DNA from: Colivivens sp963594655 | Lineage (GTDB): Bacteria; Bacteroidota; Bacteroidia; Bacteroidales; Bacteroidaceae | Reading direction: 5' to 3' | Assembly (NCBI GenBank): GCA_963594655.1 | Contig: CAVBFD010000007.1 | Location: 5,694-69,693, forward strand | Length of the DNA stretch: 64,000 nt | In this document: in pieces, positions 32,547 through 40,810 of the stretch | How the letters are laid out: each line of letters opens with the position of its first letter | How positions within the stretch are numbered: the stretch's first letter is position 1 | Notes under the pieces: model-generated | The model's input: the letters and a program-made list of their open reading frames with translations, nothing else | The model's database searches: none | Told to the model about the DNA's origin: nothing | Translations under genes and position numbers: made by a program

Positions 32547-34769
32547 TTGTTCTCCTTCTACATAGCCAGAAGATACCTGATTACGAAGAAGTCACATCAC
32601 GTAATCAACGTCATCAGCAGCATATCGGTGTGCGGCATCGCCATTGCCACAGCAGCGCTGGTGTGCATACTGTCTGTCTTCAACGGCTTTCAGGACATGG
32701 TGGCGAACCTGTTCACGGCGTTCGACCCCGAACTGAAGGTGGTGGCGGAGGAGGGTAAGTTCATGGATGCCGGCAGTAAGGAACTGGCAAGGCTGAAGAC
32801 CAACGGGCATATAGCCGTCTATTCGGAGGTACTGCAGGACAACGCGCTCATCACGAGGGACAACCGGCAGATGATGGTCACGGTGAAGGGCGTGGACGAC
32901 AATTTCCGGCGTCTCATCGACTTCGACCGGATAAAGTTCGGTGACGGCGACTATGAACTCCATGCGGACGTGATAGAATACGGTATCTTCGGCATCAACG
33001 TACTGAGCGGTCTCGGAGCAGATGTGGCGTTCAACTCCCCCATCCAGGTCTACGCGCCCCGGGGAGGTGAACGGATAGACATGAACGACCCCAGCGAGAG
33101 TTTCAACAACGACGAGCTGTACTCTCCAGGTGTGGCGTTCTGTGTGAAGCAACAGAAGTACGACTCCAATTACGTCCTCACGTCCTTGCGTTTCGCGCGC
33201 AACCTGTTCGATCGTGAGGGAAAGGTGTCGTCAGTGGAACTGAAACTGACGGAGGGGAGCGATGTGGGCAAGGTGAAGAAGGAACTGCAGGCGCAGCTCG
33301 GTGACGGGTACGTGGTGATGGACAGGTATGAGCAGCAGGAGGACACGTTCAAGATAATGAAGATAGAGAAACTGATATCCTATATCTTCCTCACGTTCAT
33401 ACTGCTGATTGCCTGTTTCAACATCATCGGGTCCATATCGATGCTCATCATCGACAAGAAGAACGACATCACCGTACTCCGTAACTTGGGGGCTACGGAA
33501 CGGCAGATAACCGGCATATTCATGATGGAAGGCAGGATAATATCCTTCATCGGGGCTGTGGCAGGGGTCGTGCTTGGACTGGCTCTCTGTCTGCTGCAAC
33601 AGCACTACGGACTGATTAAGTTCGGACAGTCAGCCGGCAGTTACATCATCGACGCTTATCCTGTCAGCGTGCATGCCTCCGACATCGTACTGATACTGGT
33701 CACAGTGGTCGTCGTGGGTTTCCTGTCCGTATGGTATCCCGTACGCCAACTCAGCAGGAAGTACGCCTCCGTGGCTGCGGGACTGCTTGTCGTCGCCTGT
33801 CTCGTCTCGTGCGGTTCAGACGACAGCAAGTTCCGTATCAGGGGACAGTTCGACGGTATGCCTTCAGGTCAACTGCTTATCTACAACCTCAGTGACGGAA
33901 CAGCGGGACTTGACACCCTATACATCGAGAACGGTGAGTTCGCTTACGGAGGGACGGTAAGGGAACTGACCCCTTACATCCTTGTCTTCCCCAACGCCCT
34001 CGAGCAGGTCATCTTCGTGGGTGGAGGCGATGACATAAGGTACACCGCTTCGGCGAACGACCTGAAGAACTACCGTGTGGACGGCAACGGGTGCAATGAA
34101 CTGATGAACGCCTTCCGTAAGGACACGGAGAAGATGACAGGTGAGGAAATCAAGACTAAGGCCGGGGAGTACATCAAGGACAATGCCGCATCACCGGTGG
34201 CGGTCTACCTCTTCGACCGGTATTTCGTGCAGGACGACACCACCCCTCTGAGTACCTTGAAGGCAATAAGCAAACAGATAGGGGGTGTCAATCCCGACAA
34301 GGAATACATAATGTCCATAAACAACAGAATCAAACAGATGGAGGCGGGACAGGTGGGCAGGACCGTGCCGGAGATGCGGTTGAAGTCCAAGAGCAAGCAT
34401 GACGTAAGTCTGCGTGACTCCAAGTGCAAGTACACCACCGTCATCTACTGGGCTTCATGGATGCCCGACCAGTACGGCTACCTCTCCAAACTGTCCGGCA
34501 TGTCCAGACAGTTCTCCGACAAGGACGTGCGGTTCATCACCGTATCCCTCGACACGGAGATATACAAGTGGGAGGACTTCATCCGTGAGGACTCCGTCGT
34601 TTGCGAACACTGCTGTGACGGTCACGCGTGGGACTCGCCTGCAGTGGCGAAACTGGGGGTGACCTCCGTCCCCACCTATCTGATTGTGGACAACAAGTAC
34701 AAGATAGTGGCGAGGGGAGAGTCGCTGGATGAACTGCGGGGGAAACTGAACGAGTTGATTAAGGAGTGA
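32547..34769 (+). CDS. LolC/E-type permease fused to a DUF4369/thioredoxin-like lipoprotein
   Basis: 740 residues in one open frame, starting at a TTG one base after rbfA (no ATG fits). Residues 1-405 are a complete lipoprotein-releasing ABC permease (FtsX/LolC/E type): first membrane segment at about 20-45, periplasmic domain, three more segments, ending WYPVRQLSRK as stand-alone homologues do. The frame runs on into YASVAAGLLVVACLVSCG, which is a textbook lipoprotein signal with Cys422 as lipobox cysteine. Residues 423-740 are a secreted domain: an N-terminal DUF4369-like part (FRIRGQFDGMPSGQLLIY) and a thioredoxin-like end (VIYWASWMPDQYG, SVPTYLIVDNK) that lacks CxxC at the usual place. 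Either a genuine fusion or a lost stop and start; see findings. Confidence 0.85.
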   Translation: MFSFYIARRYLITKKSHHVINVISSISVCGIAIATAALVCILSVFNGFQDMVANLFTAFDPELKVVAEEGKFMDAGSKELARLKTNGHIAVYSEVLQDNALITRDNRQMMVTVKGVDDNFRRLIDFDRIKFGDGDYELHADVIEYGIFGINVLSGLGADVAFNSPIQVYAPRGGERIDMNDPSESFNNDELYSPGVAFCVKQQKYDSNYVLTSLRFARNLFDREGKVSSVELKLTEGSDVGKVKKELQAQLGDGYVVMDRYEQQEDTFKIMKIEKLISYIFLTFILLIACFNIIGSISMLIIDKKNDITVLRNLGATERQITGIFMMEGRIISFIGAVAGVVLGLALCLLQQHYGLIKFGQSAGSYIIDAYPVSVHASDIVLILVTVVVVGFLSVWYPVRQLSRKYASVAAGLLVVACLVSCGSDDSKFRIRGQFDGMPSGQLLIYNLSDGTAGLDTLYIENGEFAYGGTVRELTPYILVFPNALEQVIFVGGGDDIRYTASANDLKNYRVDGNGCNELMNAFRKDTEKMTGEEIKTKAGEYIKDNAASPVAVYLFDRYFVQDDTTPLSTLKAISKQIGGVNPDKEYIMSINNRIKQMEAGQVGRTVPEMRLKSKSKHDVSLRDSKCKYTTVIYWASWMPDQYGYLSKLSGMSRQFSDKDVRFITVSLDTEIYKWEDFIREDSVVCEHCCDGHAWDSPAVAKLGVTSVPTYLIVDNKYKIVARGESLDELRGKLNELIKE

Positions 34770-35305
34770 TGAGAAAACTGAATGTGATAGAGATGAACCG
34801 TATCACGGTGGACGACTTCCGACGAAGCCGTAAGATACCGTTGACGGTGGTGCTGGACGATGTGCGCAGCATGTATAACGTGGGGAGCGTGTTCCGTACC
34901 GCGGACGCTTTCCGCATCGAACGGATTTACCTCTGTGGGATAACGGCGTGTCCGCCCCATCAGGAGATCCACAAGACTGCCCTCGGGGCGGAGGACTCGG
35001 TGGAATGGACACATGTGGGGGATACCGCCGAGGCTGTGGACCTGCTGAAGAGGGACGGTTATGTACTCATGGCTGTGGAACAGGCGGAGGGCAGTGTCAT
35101 GCTGCACGACTTCACTGTGGACACGGACAGGAAATACGCTGTCGTGCTGGGCAATGAGGTGAAAGGGGTGAGGCAGGATGTGGTTGACATGTGTGACGGC
35201 TGTATAGAGATACCCCAGTGCGGCACCAAGCACTCCCTGAATGTAAGCACTGCGGCAGGAATAGTCATGTGGCATTTCTTCGATGCCCTTAAAAACAGTA
35301 TATGA
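34769..35305 (+). CDS. RNA 2'-O-methyltransferase, TrmH/SpoU family
   Basis: 178 residues; the ATG at 34769 shares a base with the stop of the fusion gene. The three SPOUT motifs are present: NVGSVFRTADAF (motif 1), VVLGNEVKGV (motif 2) and KHSLNVSTAAGIVMWHFF (motif 3). Such enzymes methylate ribose 2'-OH in tRNA or rRNA; the exact target cannot be read. It ends 1 base before the mutS start. Confidence 0.9.
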   Translation: MRKLNVIEMNRITVDDFRRSRKIPLTVVLDDVRSMYNVGSVFRTADAFRIERIYLCGITACPPHQEIHKTALGAEDSVEWTHVGDTAEAVDLLKRDGYVLMAVEQAEGSVMLHDFTVDTDRKYAVVLGNEVKGVRQDVVDMCDGCIEIPQCGTKHSLNVSTAAGIVMWHFFDALKNSI

Positions 35306-35306
35306 T

Positions 35307-37925
35307 ATGGCAAAGGAAGAATTGACACCAATGATGAGGCAGTTCTACGACCTGAAGGCCAAGCATCCCGATGCCTTGATCCTTTTCCGTTGTGGCGACT
35401 TCTATGAGACTTATGCGGAGGACGCTTCCGTGGCTGCGGACATCCTGGGCATCACCCTTACCAAACGCAGTAACGGTGGAACCGAGCGCACGGCGAACAC
35501 CGCCATGGCGGGTTTCCCCTATCATGCCCTCGACGCTTACCTTCCTAAACTGATACGCGCCGGCAAGAGGGTCGCCATTTGCGACCAGCTGGAAGACCCT
35601 AAGATGACGAAGAAACTGGTCAAGCGAGGCATCACGGAGATAGTCACACCGGGTGTGGCGATGAACGACAATGTGTTGAACAACAAGGAGAACAACTTCC
35701 TCGCGTCTGTCCATTTCGGGAAGTCGTCTTGTGGAGTGGCGTTCCTTGACATATCCACAGGAGAGTTCCTTGTGGGCGAGGGGGCGGTGGACTATATAGA
35801 CAAACTGCTCACCAACTTCTCGCCGAAGGAGGTGCTTTACGAAGAGAGCAAGCGCGCGCTGTTCGACAACTCGTTCGGACAGAAGATAAACAGGTATCCG
35901 CTTGCCGACTGGATATACACGGAGGAGACGGCGCACAACAAGCTGCACAGCCATTTCGGGGTGAAGAACATGAAGGGGTTCGGCATCGGCCATCTGAAGA
36001 ACGCGCTGACAGCCTCCGGGGCGATACTCTATTACCTTGAACAGACACAGCACACCAACATAGGACATATACGTACCATCAGTCAGATAGACGAGAGCAA
36101 GTACGTGCGCCTCGACAAGTTCACGATACGCAGTCTCGAACTGCTCGGTTCGATGAACGATGACGGATCGTCACTGCTCGATGTGATTGACAAGACCGTC
36201 AGTCCCATGGGCGGCCGTCTGCTCCGCCGGTGGGTTGTGTTCCCGTTGAAGGACATCGGCCGTATAAGGGACAGACAGCAGGTGGTGGAGCATTTCTTCC
36301 GCAACACGGACTTCCGTGACAGTATCGGGGAACAGTTGCATAAGATAGGTGACATCGAGCGCATAGCGAGCAAGATAGCGGTCAACAGGGTGTCCCCGCG
36401 TGACTTCCTGCAACTGAAGCAGTCGCTGCAGGCCATCGTGCCAATCAAACGGCTGTGCATGGAGTCGGACAATGACAGTATCCGTAAGATAGGCTGCGCT
36501 CTGGAACTGTGTGACGACCTTCGTGTGCGTATCGAGAAGGAGATAAGGGCGGACGCGCCTTACCTCGTGAACAAGGGCGGTGTCATCGCCGAGGGGGTGA
36601 ACGCGGAACTGGATGAACTGCGTGGGATTGCCTATAAGGGCAAGGACTACCTCCTTCAGATGCAGCAGCGTGAGATTGAGCGTACTGGCATCCAAAGCCT
36701 GAAGATAGGCTACAATAATGTGTTCGGCTATTATATGGAGGTGCGCAACACGTTCAAGGACCATGTGCCCGCCGACTGGATAAGGAAACAGACACTCGTG
36801 TCCGCCGAGCGTTACATAACACAGGAACTGAAGGAATATGAGGAGAGGATTATGGGTGCGGAGGAGAAGATTCTGTCACTTGAGACACGCCTGTTCAACG
36901 AGCTGGTGACCGCCTCGATGGATTACATCACGCAGTTGCAGAACGACTCCGCGATGATAGCGCGTCTCGACTGCCTCCTATCTTTCGCCTTGTGCGCCAA
37001 GGAATACCGTTATGTGTGTCCTGTGGTGGACGAGAGTCTGGTGATTGACATCAAGCAGGGGCGGCATCCTGTGATTGAGCGTCAGATGCCTATAGGTGAA
37101 CAGTACATAGCCAATGACCTGTATCTGGATTCCGAACGCCAGCAGATTATCATCATAACAGGACCGAACATGGCTGGTAAGTCGGCTCTGCTGCGCCAGA
37201 CCGCCCTGATTGCCATCATGGCTCAGATGGGCAGTTTCGTTCCTGCCGAAAGCGCGCGAATCGGTGTCACCGACAGGATATTCACACGTGTGGGGGCAAG
37301 CGACAACATATCTGCGGGCGAGAGTACCTTTATGGTGGAGATGACAGAGGCGAGCAGCATCATCAACAACCTGTCTCCGCGCGCGCTGGTTCTCTTCGAT
37401 GAACTCGGGCGCGGCACAAGCACTTACGACGGTATATCCATCGCCTGGGCGATAATAGAATACATCCACGAGAACGCGCGCGCCCACAGCCGTACCCTGT
37501 TCGCCACGCACTACCACGAACTCAACGAGATGGAGCGTCTCTTCAGTCGTGTGAAGAACTTCAACGTGTCCGTACGTGAGGCGGACGGCAAGGTCATCTT
37601 CCTCCGTAAACTCGTGCCGGGGGGCAGTGAACACTCCTTCGGTATCCATGTGGCGAAGATTGCCGGTATGGTGCCAAGTGTGGTGCGCAGGGCCGAACAG
37701 GTGTTGAAGGAACTGGAGCGGAACAACTCGGGCGACGGTATCAGTAGACCTCAGACGGAGACGATTGCCAACAGCGGCGCGCATCAGTTGTCCTTCTTCC
37801 AGTTGGACGACCCTGTGCTGAGTCAGGTGCGCGACGAGATTCTCAATATCGACGTGAACAGTCTCACTCCCATTGAGGCTCTCAACAAACTCAACGACAT
37901 AAAGAAGATTATAAGAGGGAAATGA
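35307..37925 (+). CDS. mutS: DNA mismatch repair protein MutS
   Basis: 872 residues, full-length MutS1. MutS binds mismatches and small loops. The mismatch-reading FYE motif is in CGDFYETY near residue 37; the ATPase has Walker A GPNMAGKSALLRQ near residue 620, the FMVEMTEA segment, Walker B LFDELGRGTSTYDG, and the TLFATHYHEL motif. The start at 35307 gives the usual N-terminus; an upstream in-frame ATG at 35283 lies inside the preceding gene. The U32 peptidase gene follows after 10 bases. Confidence 0.97.
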   Translation: MAKEELTPMMRQFYDLKAKHPDALILFRCGDFYETYAEDASVAADILGITLTKRSNGGTERTANTAMAGFPYHALDAYLPKLIRAGKRVAICDQLEDPKMTKKLVKRGITEIVTPGVAMNDNVLNNKENNFLASVHFGKSSCGVAFLDISTGEFLVGEGAVDYIDKLLTNFSPKEVLYEESKRALFDNSFGQKINRYPLADWIYTEETAHNKLHSHFGVKNMKGFGIGHLKNALTASGAILYYLEQTQHTNIGHIRTISQIDESKYVRLDKFTIRSLELLGSMNDDGSSLLDVIDKTVSPMGGRLLRRWVVFPLKDIGRIRDRQQVVEHFFRNTDFRDSIGEQLHKIGDIERIASKIAVNRVSPRDFLQLKQSLQAIVPIKRLCMESDNDSIRKIGCALELCDDLRVRIEKEIRADAPYLVNKGGVIAEGVNAELDELRGIAYKGKDYLLQMQQREIERTGIQSLKIGYNNVFGYYMEVRNTFKDHVPADWIRKQTLVSAERYITQELKEYEERIMGAEEKILSLETRLFNELVTASMDYITQLQNDSAMIARLDCLLSFALCAKEYRYVCPVVDESLVIDIKQGRHPVIERQMPIGEQYIANDLYLDSERQQIIIITGPNMAGKSALLRQTALIAIMAQMGSFVPAESARIGVTDRIFTRVGASDNISAGESTFMVEMTEASSIINNLSPRALVLFDELGRGTSTYDGISIAWAIIEYIHENARAHSRTLFATHYHELNEMERLFSRVKNFNVSVREADGKVIFLRKLVPGGSEHSFGIHVAKIAGMVPSVVRRAEQVLKELERNNSGDGISRPQTETIANSGAHQLSFFQLDDPVLSQVRDEILNIDVNSLTPIEALNKLNDIKKIIRGK

Positions 37926-37935
37926 CCTGTGACAG

Positions 37936-39189
37936 ATGAAACGAAGTGATTTTGAAATAATGGCTCCTGTAGGGAGCAGGGAGAGTCTGGCCGCCGCCAT
38001 CAATTCGGGTGCGGACAGCATCTATTTCGGTATAGGCCGACTCAACATGCGTTCTCATTCAGCCAATCCGTTTACCGTGGACGACCTGAAGGACATTGCC
38101 GAGACATGTCACCGGCATGGCGTGAAGAGTTACCTTACGGTCAACACCATAATATACGACGAGGACATGGAGGCGATGCACTGTATAGTGGACGCCGCCA
38201 AGGAGGCGCGCATATCCGCTGTCATAGCCAGTGACGTGGCGGTGATGACGTATTGCCGTAAGGTAGGCGTGGAGGTACACCTGAGTACGCAACTCAACAT
38301 ATCCAACGTAGAGGCGTTGCAGTTCTATGCGCAGTTCGCCGATGTGGCGGTACTCGCGCGTGAACTCAACATGTGGCAGGTGAAGGAGATATACGACCAG
38401 ATACAGGCCCGTAATGTCACAGGCCCGTCGGGCAGACAGGTGAGGATCGAGATGTTTTGTCACGGGGCGTTGTGCATGGCGATAAGCGGAAAGTGTTACC
38501 TCAGCCTACAGAATGCCGGCAGGAGCGCCAACCGTGGCGAGTGTGTGCAGATATGCCGCAGGGGCTATGAGGTGACGGACATTGAGACTGGATGCCGACT
38601 GAATGTGGACAATAAGTATATAATGTCGCCGAAGGACTTGAAGACCATCGAGTTCATCGATGTCATGATGAACGCCGGGGTGAGGGTGTTCAAGATTGAG
38701 GGACGCGCCCGTGGACCTGAGTATGTGCATACTGTGGTGAAGGCGTATAACGAGGCTCTCAACAGTGTGCTTGACGGCACGTTCACCGACGAGAGGAAAG
38801 ACAGGTGGAACGGGGAGTTGTCCACAGTCTTCAACCGTGGGTTCTGGGACGGTTACTATCAGGGACAACGGTTGGGCGAGTGGAGTGAGGTCTACGGCAG
38901 TAGGGCTACTGAACAGAAAGTGTATGTTGGGAAGTGTATGAAGTACTTCTCCAATATCGGTGTCGGGGAGTTCCTCATCGAGAGTGCCGGTCTGTCAGTG
39001 GGCGACAAGGTATTGGTGACTGGAACGACCACAGGCGCGCTCATACAGACGGTGGATGAAATCCGGTTCGACCTGCAACCTGTACAGACCGCCGTCAAGG
39101 GACAGCACATCAGTTTCAAGGTTACAGGCAAGGTTCGTCCGAACGACAAACTCTACCTGCTTGTACGCCGTGACCTGTCTTCCAGTTAG
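37936..39189 (+). CDS. Peptidase U32 family protein
   Basis: 417 residues. The U32 signature IEMFCHGALCMAISG, with the cysteine pair that binds a cluster, lies near residue 170, and the N-terminal APVGSRESLAAAINSGAD is typical. Some relatives (TrhP/YegQ, RlhA) are now known to help make 5-hydroxyuridine in tRNA or hydroxycytidine in rRNA rather than to be peptidases; given nearby RNA-modification genes that role is plausible here but not shown. Its stop overlaps the queG stop on the other strand by 4 bases. Confidence 0.88.
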   Translation: MKRSDFEIMAPVGSRESLAAAINSGADSIYFGIGRLNMRSHSANPFTVDDLKDIAETCHRHGVKSYLTVNTIIYDEDMEAMHCIVDAAKEARISAVIASDVAVMTYCRKVGVEVHLSTQLNISNVEALQFYAQFADVAVLARELNMWQVKEIYDQIQARNVTGPSGRQVRIEMFCHGALCMAISGKCYLSLQNAGRSANRGECVQICRRGYEVTDIETGCRLNVDNKYIMSPKDLKTIEFIDVMMNAGVRVFKIEGRARGPEYVHTVVKAYNEALNSVLDGTFTDERKDRWNGELSTVFNRGFWDGYYQGQRLGEWSEVYGSRATEQKVYVGKCMKYFSNIGVGEFLIESAGLSVGDKVLVTGTTTGALIQTVDEIRFDLQPVQTAVKGQHISFKVTGKVRPNDKLYLLVRRDLSSS

Positions 39190-40163
39190 GCTGTGTCATG
39201 AGTCACACTGTCCACGTTCCTTTTGATTCCATCGTACTTGGCGCGCTTCACGGCAGACCCCTTGAAGAGTTGCCTGTAGTCCGTGACCGACAGGTTGTGC
39301 CAGTCGTCACGGGTCATTCTGAGAAACTCCTCTGAGGGCTGTAACTCTTCGGTCGTGTTGGGCTTGGCGAACCTGTTGTGGGGACAAGCCAACTGACAGC
39401 GGTCGCATCCATATATATAAGGAGTATCTTTCGGCTGGTGGCTCATAAGTTGGGCCTCATCGGCGTTGAAATCGCCCCTCCGCTCGATGGATATGTACGA
39501 TAGGCAACGTGAGGCGTCGAAGAAACCGTCTTCACGGATGGCCTGGCCGGGACAAGCGTCAATACACTTCTTGCATGTTCCGCAGTGGGATTCCAGGGGT
39601 CTGTCATAATGGTCCGCCACGCAGTCCACAAGTACCTCGCCCAAGTATATGAAGCTGCCTTGACGTGGCAGTATGAGGTTGTGGTTCTTCCCTATCCAAC
39701 CGATACCGCTCTGCTTTGCCCAGTATCTCTCCATCAGTGGGGCAGTGTCCACACATATACGAGTTCTTATCTCTGTATCTGACGGATTCCCATATTCTTT
39801 TACCGCTTCCGCCAGTTCCGTCAGTTTGCTCCGCATCACATCGTGGTAGTCCTTGCCGTAGGCGTAATAGGCAAACTGGTACTGGTCGTCTCCCAGCACC
39901 TTTCCGGGGTAATAGTTTAGTGCCACGCAGATGACGCTCTTGCAGTTGTCGAGTAGCCTGTCCGGGTTGAGGCGTATGTCCTTATAGTTGTCCATGTACC
40001 CCATGCCGGCGTTGCCTCCACGGTGGATCCAATCGGTAAAATGTGTTCCAGTCTCCGTGTCCACCGTCCCCGAAGGAGCTATCCCACAAGCAGAAAAGCC
40101 GAGGCGCAACGCTTCGGCTTTTACTTTCTGTGAACAGATGACAGTATTCTGCATGACGGTCAT
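39186..40163 (-). CDS. queG: Epoxyqueuosine reductase
   Basis: 325 residues from the ATG at 40163 (an ATG at 40154 is also possible). QueG uses cobalamin and two 4Fe-4S clusters to reduce epoxyqueuosine to queuosine in tRNA, the step after QueA. The cluster motifs are CGTCKKCIDACPGQAI and CDRCQLACPHN. The N-terminal CSQKVKAEALRLGFSACGIA fits. It ends the leftward PASTA-to-queG run, and its start lies just past the deacetylase stop. Confidence 0.95.
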   Translation of the reverse strand: MTVMQNTVICSQKVKAEALRLGFSACGIAPSGTVDTETGTHFTDWIHRGGNAGMGYMDNYKDIRLNPDRLLDNCKSVICVALNYYPGKVLGDDQYQFAYYAYGKDYHDVMRSKLTELAEAVKEYGNPSDTEIRTRICVDTAPLMERYWAKQSGIGWIGKNHNLILPRQGSFIYLGEVLVDCVADHYDRPLESHCGTCKKCIDACPGQAIREDGFFDASRCLSYISIERRGDFNADEAQLMSHQPKDTPYIYGCDRCQLACPHNRFAKPNTTEELQPSEEFLRMTRDDWHNLSVTDYRQLFKGSAVKRAKYDGIKRNVDSVTHDTA

Positions 40164-40164
40164 T

Positions 40165-40806
40165 TTATTTGAGGTGACGGCTTCGTGGCTGGTCCGCCTC
40201 GAACACCTTGAACTCATAGCCTTGTGACTTCAGCCATTCGATGGATTCAGGCAAGGCTGTCTTCAGTTTGTCGATACTCTTTAGCGAGTCGTGGAACGTG
40301 ATGATGCTGCCGTTGCGCGTGTAGCGCTTCACATTGTCCACCACCTGGTCCGCTGTCATGAGCAGACTGTAGTCACGTGTCACCACGTCCCACATGATGA
40401 TGGTGAACTGCTTGCGGAGACGGATATACTGTGACCACAGCATCCAGCCGCGTGGAGGACGGAACAGGTGGGAGTGGATGAACTGGTCCGCCTTATAGGC
40501 GTTCTTCAGGAACTCCTTGCTCGAACATCCCAGACCGCCCACATGGTTGTACGTGTGGTTGCCGAGCCTGTGTCCCCTCTCCTCTATCTGCCTCTTCAGG
40601 TGTGGGTACTTCCTCACGTTGTCGCCCACCATGAAGAAGGTGGCCTTGACTCCGTACTTGTCCAGTACATCGAGGATGAAGGGCGTGGCTTCGGGAATCG
40701 GTCCGTCGTCGAAGGTGAGGTATACCGCCTTCTCCTTGTGTGACATCCTCCAGATGGCGCTTGGGTAGAGCCACCGAAGCCACGTGCTTGGTTGTTCAAT
40801 AATCAT
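40165..40806 (-). CDS. Polysaccharide deacetylase (NodB/CE4 family)
   Basis: 213 residues. The NodB homology domain has the metal and catalytic motifs VYLTFDDGPIPE (Asp pair) near residue 30 and LGNHTYNHVGG (HxxxH) near residue 80, then RPPRGWMLW and IIMWDVVTRDYS. Such enzymes remove N-acetyl groups from sugars in envelope polymers or substrates. There is no clear signal peptide; the hydrophobic start (TWLRWLYPSAIWRM) is short. It starts 4 bases after the DUF2723 stop. Confidence 0.88.
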   Translation of the reverse strand: MIIEQPSTWLRWLYPSAIWRMSHKEKAVYLTFDDGPIPEATPFILDVLDKYGVKATFFMVGDNVRKYPHLKRQIEERGHRLGNHTYNHVGGLGCSSKEFLKNAYKADQFIHSHLFRPPRGWMLWSQYIRLRKQFTIIMWDVVTRDYSLLMTADQVVDNVKRYTRNGSIITFHDSLKSIDKLKTALPESIEWLKSQGYEFKVFEADQPRSRHLK

Positions 40807-40810
40807 CCGC

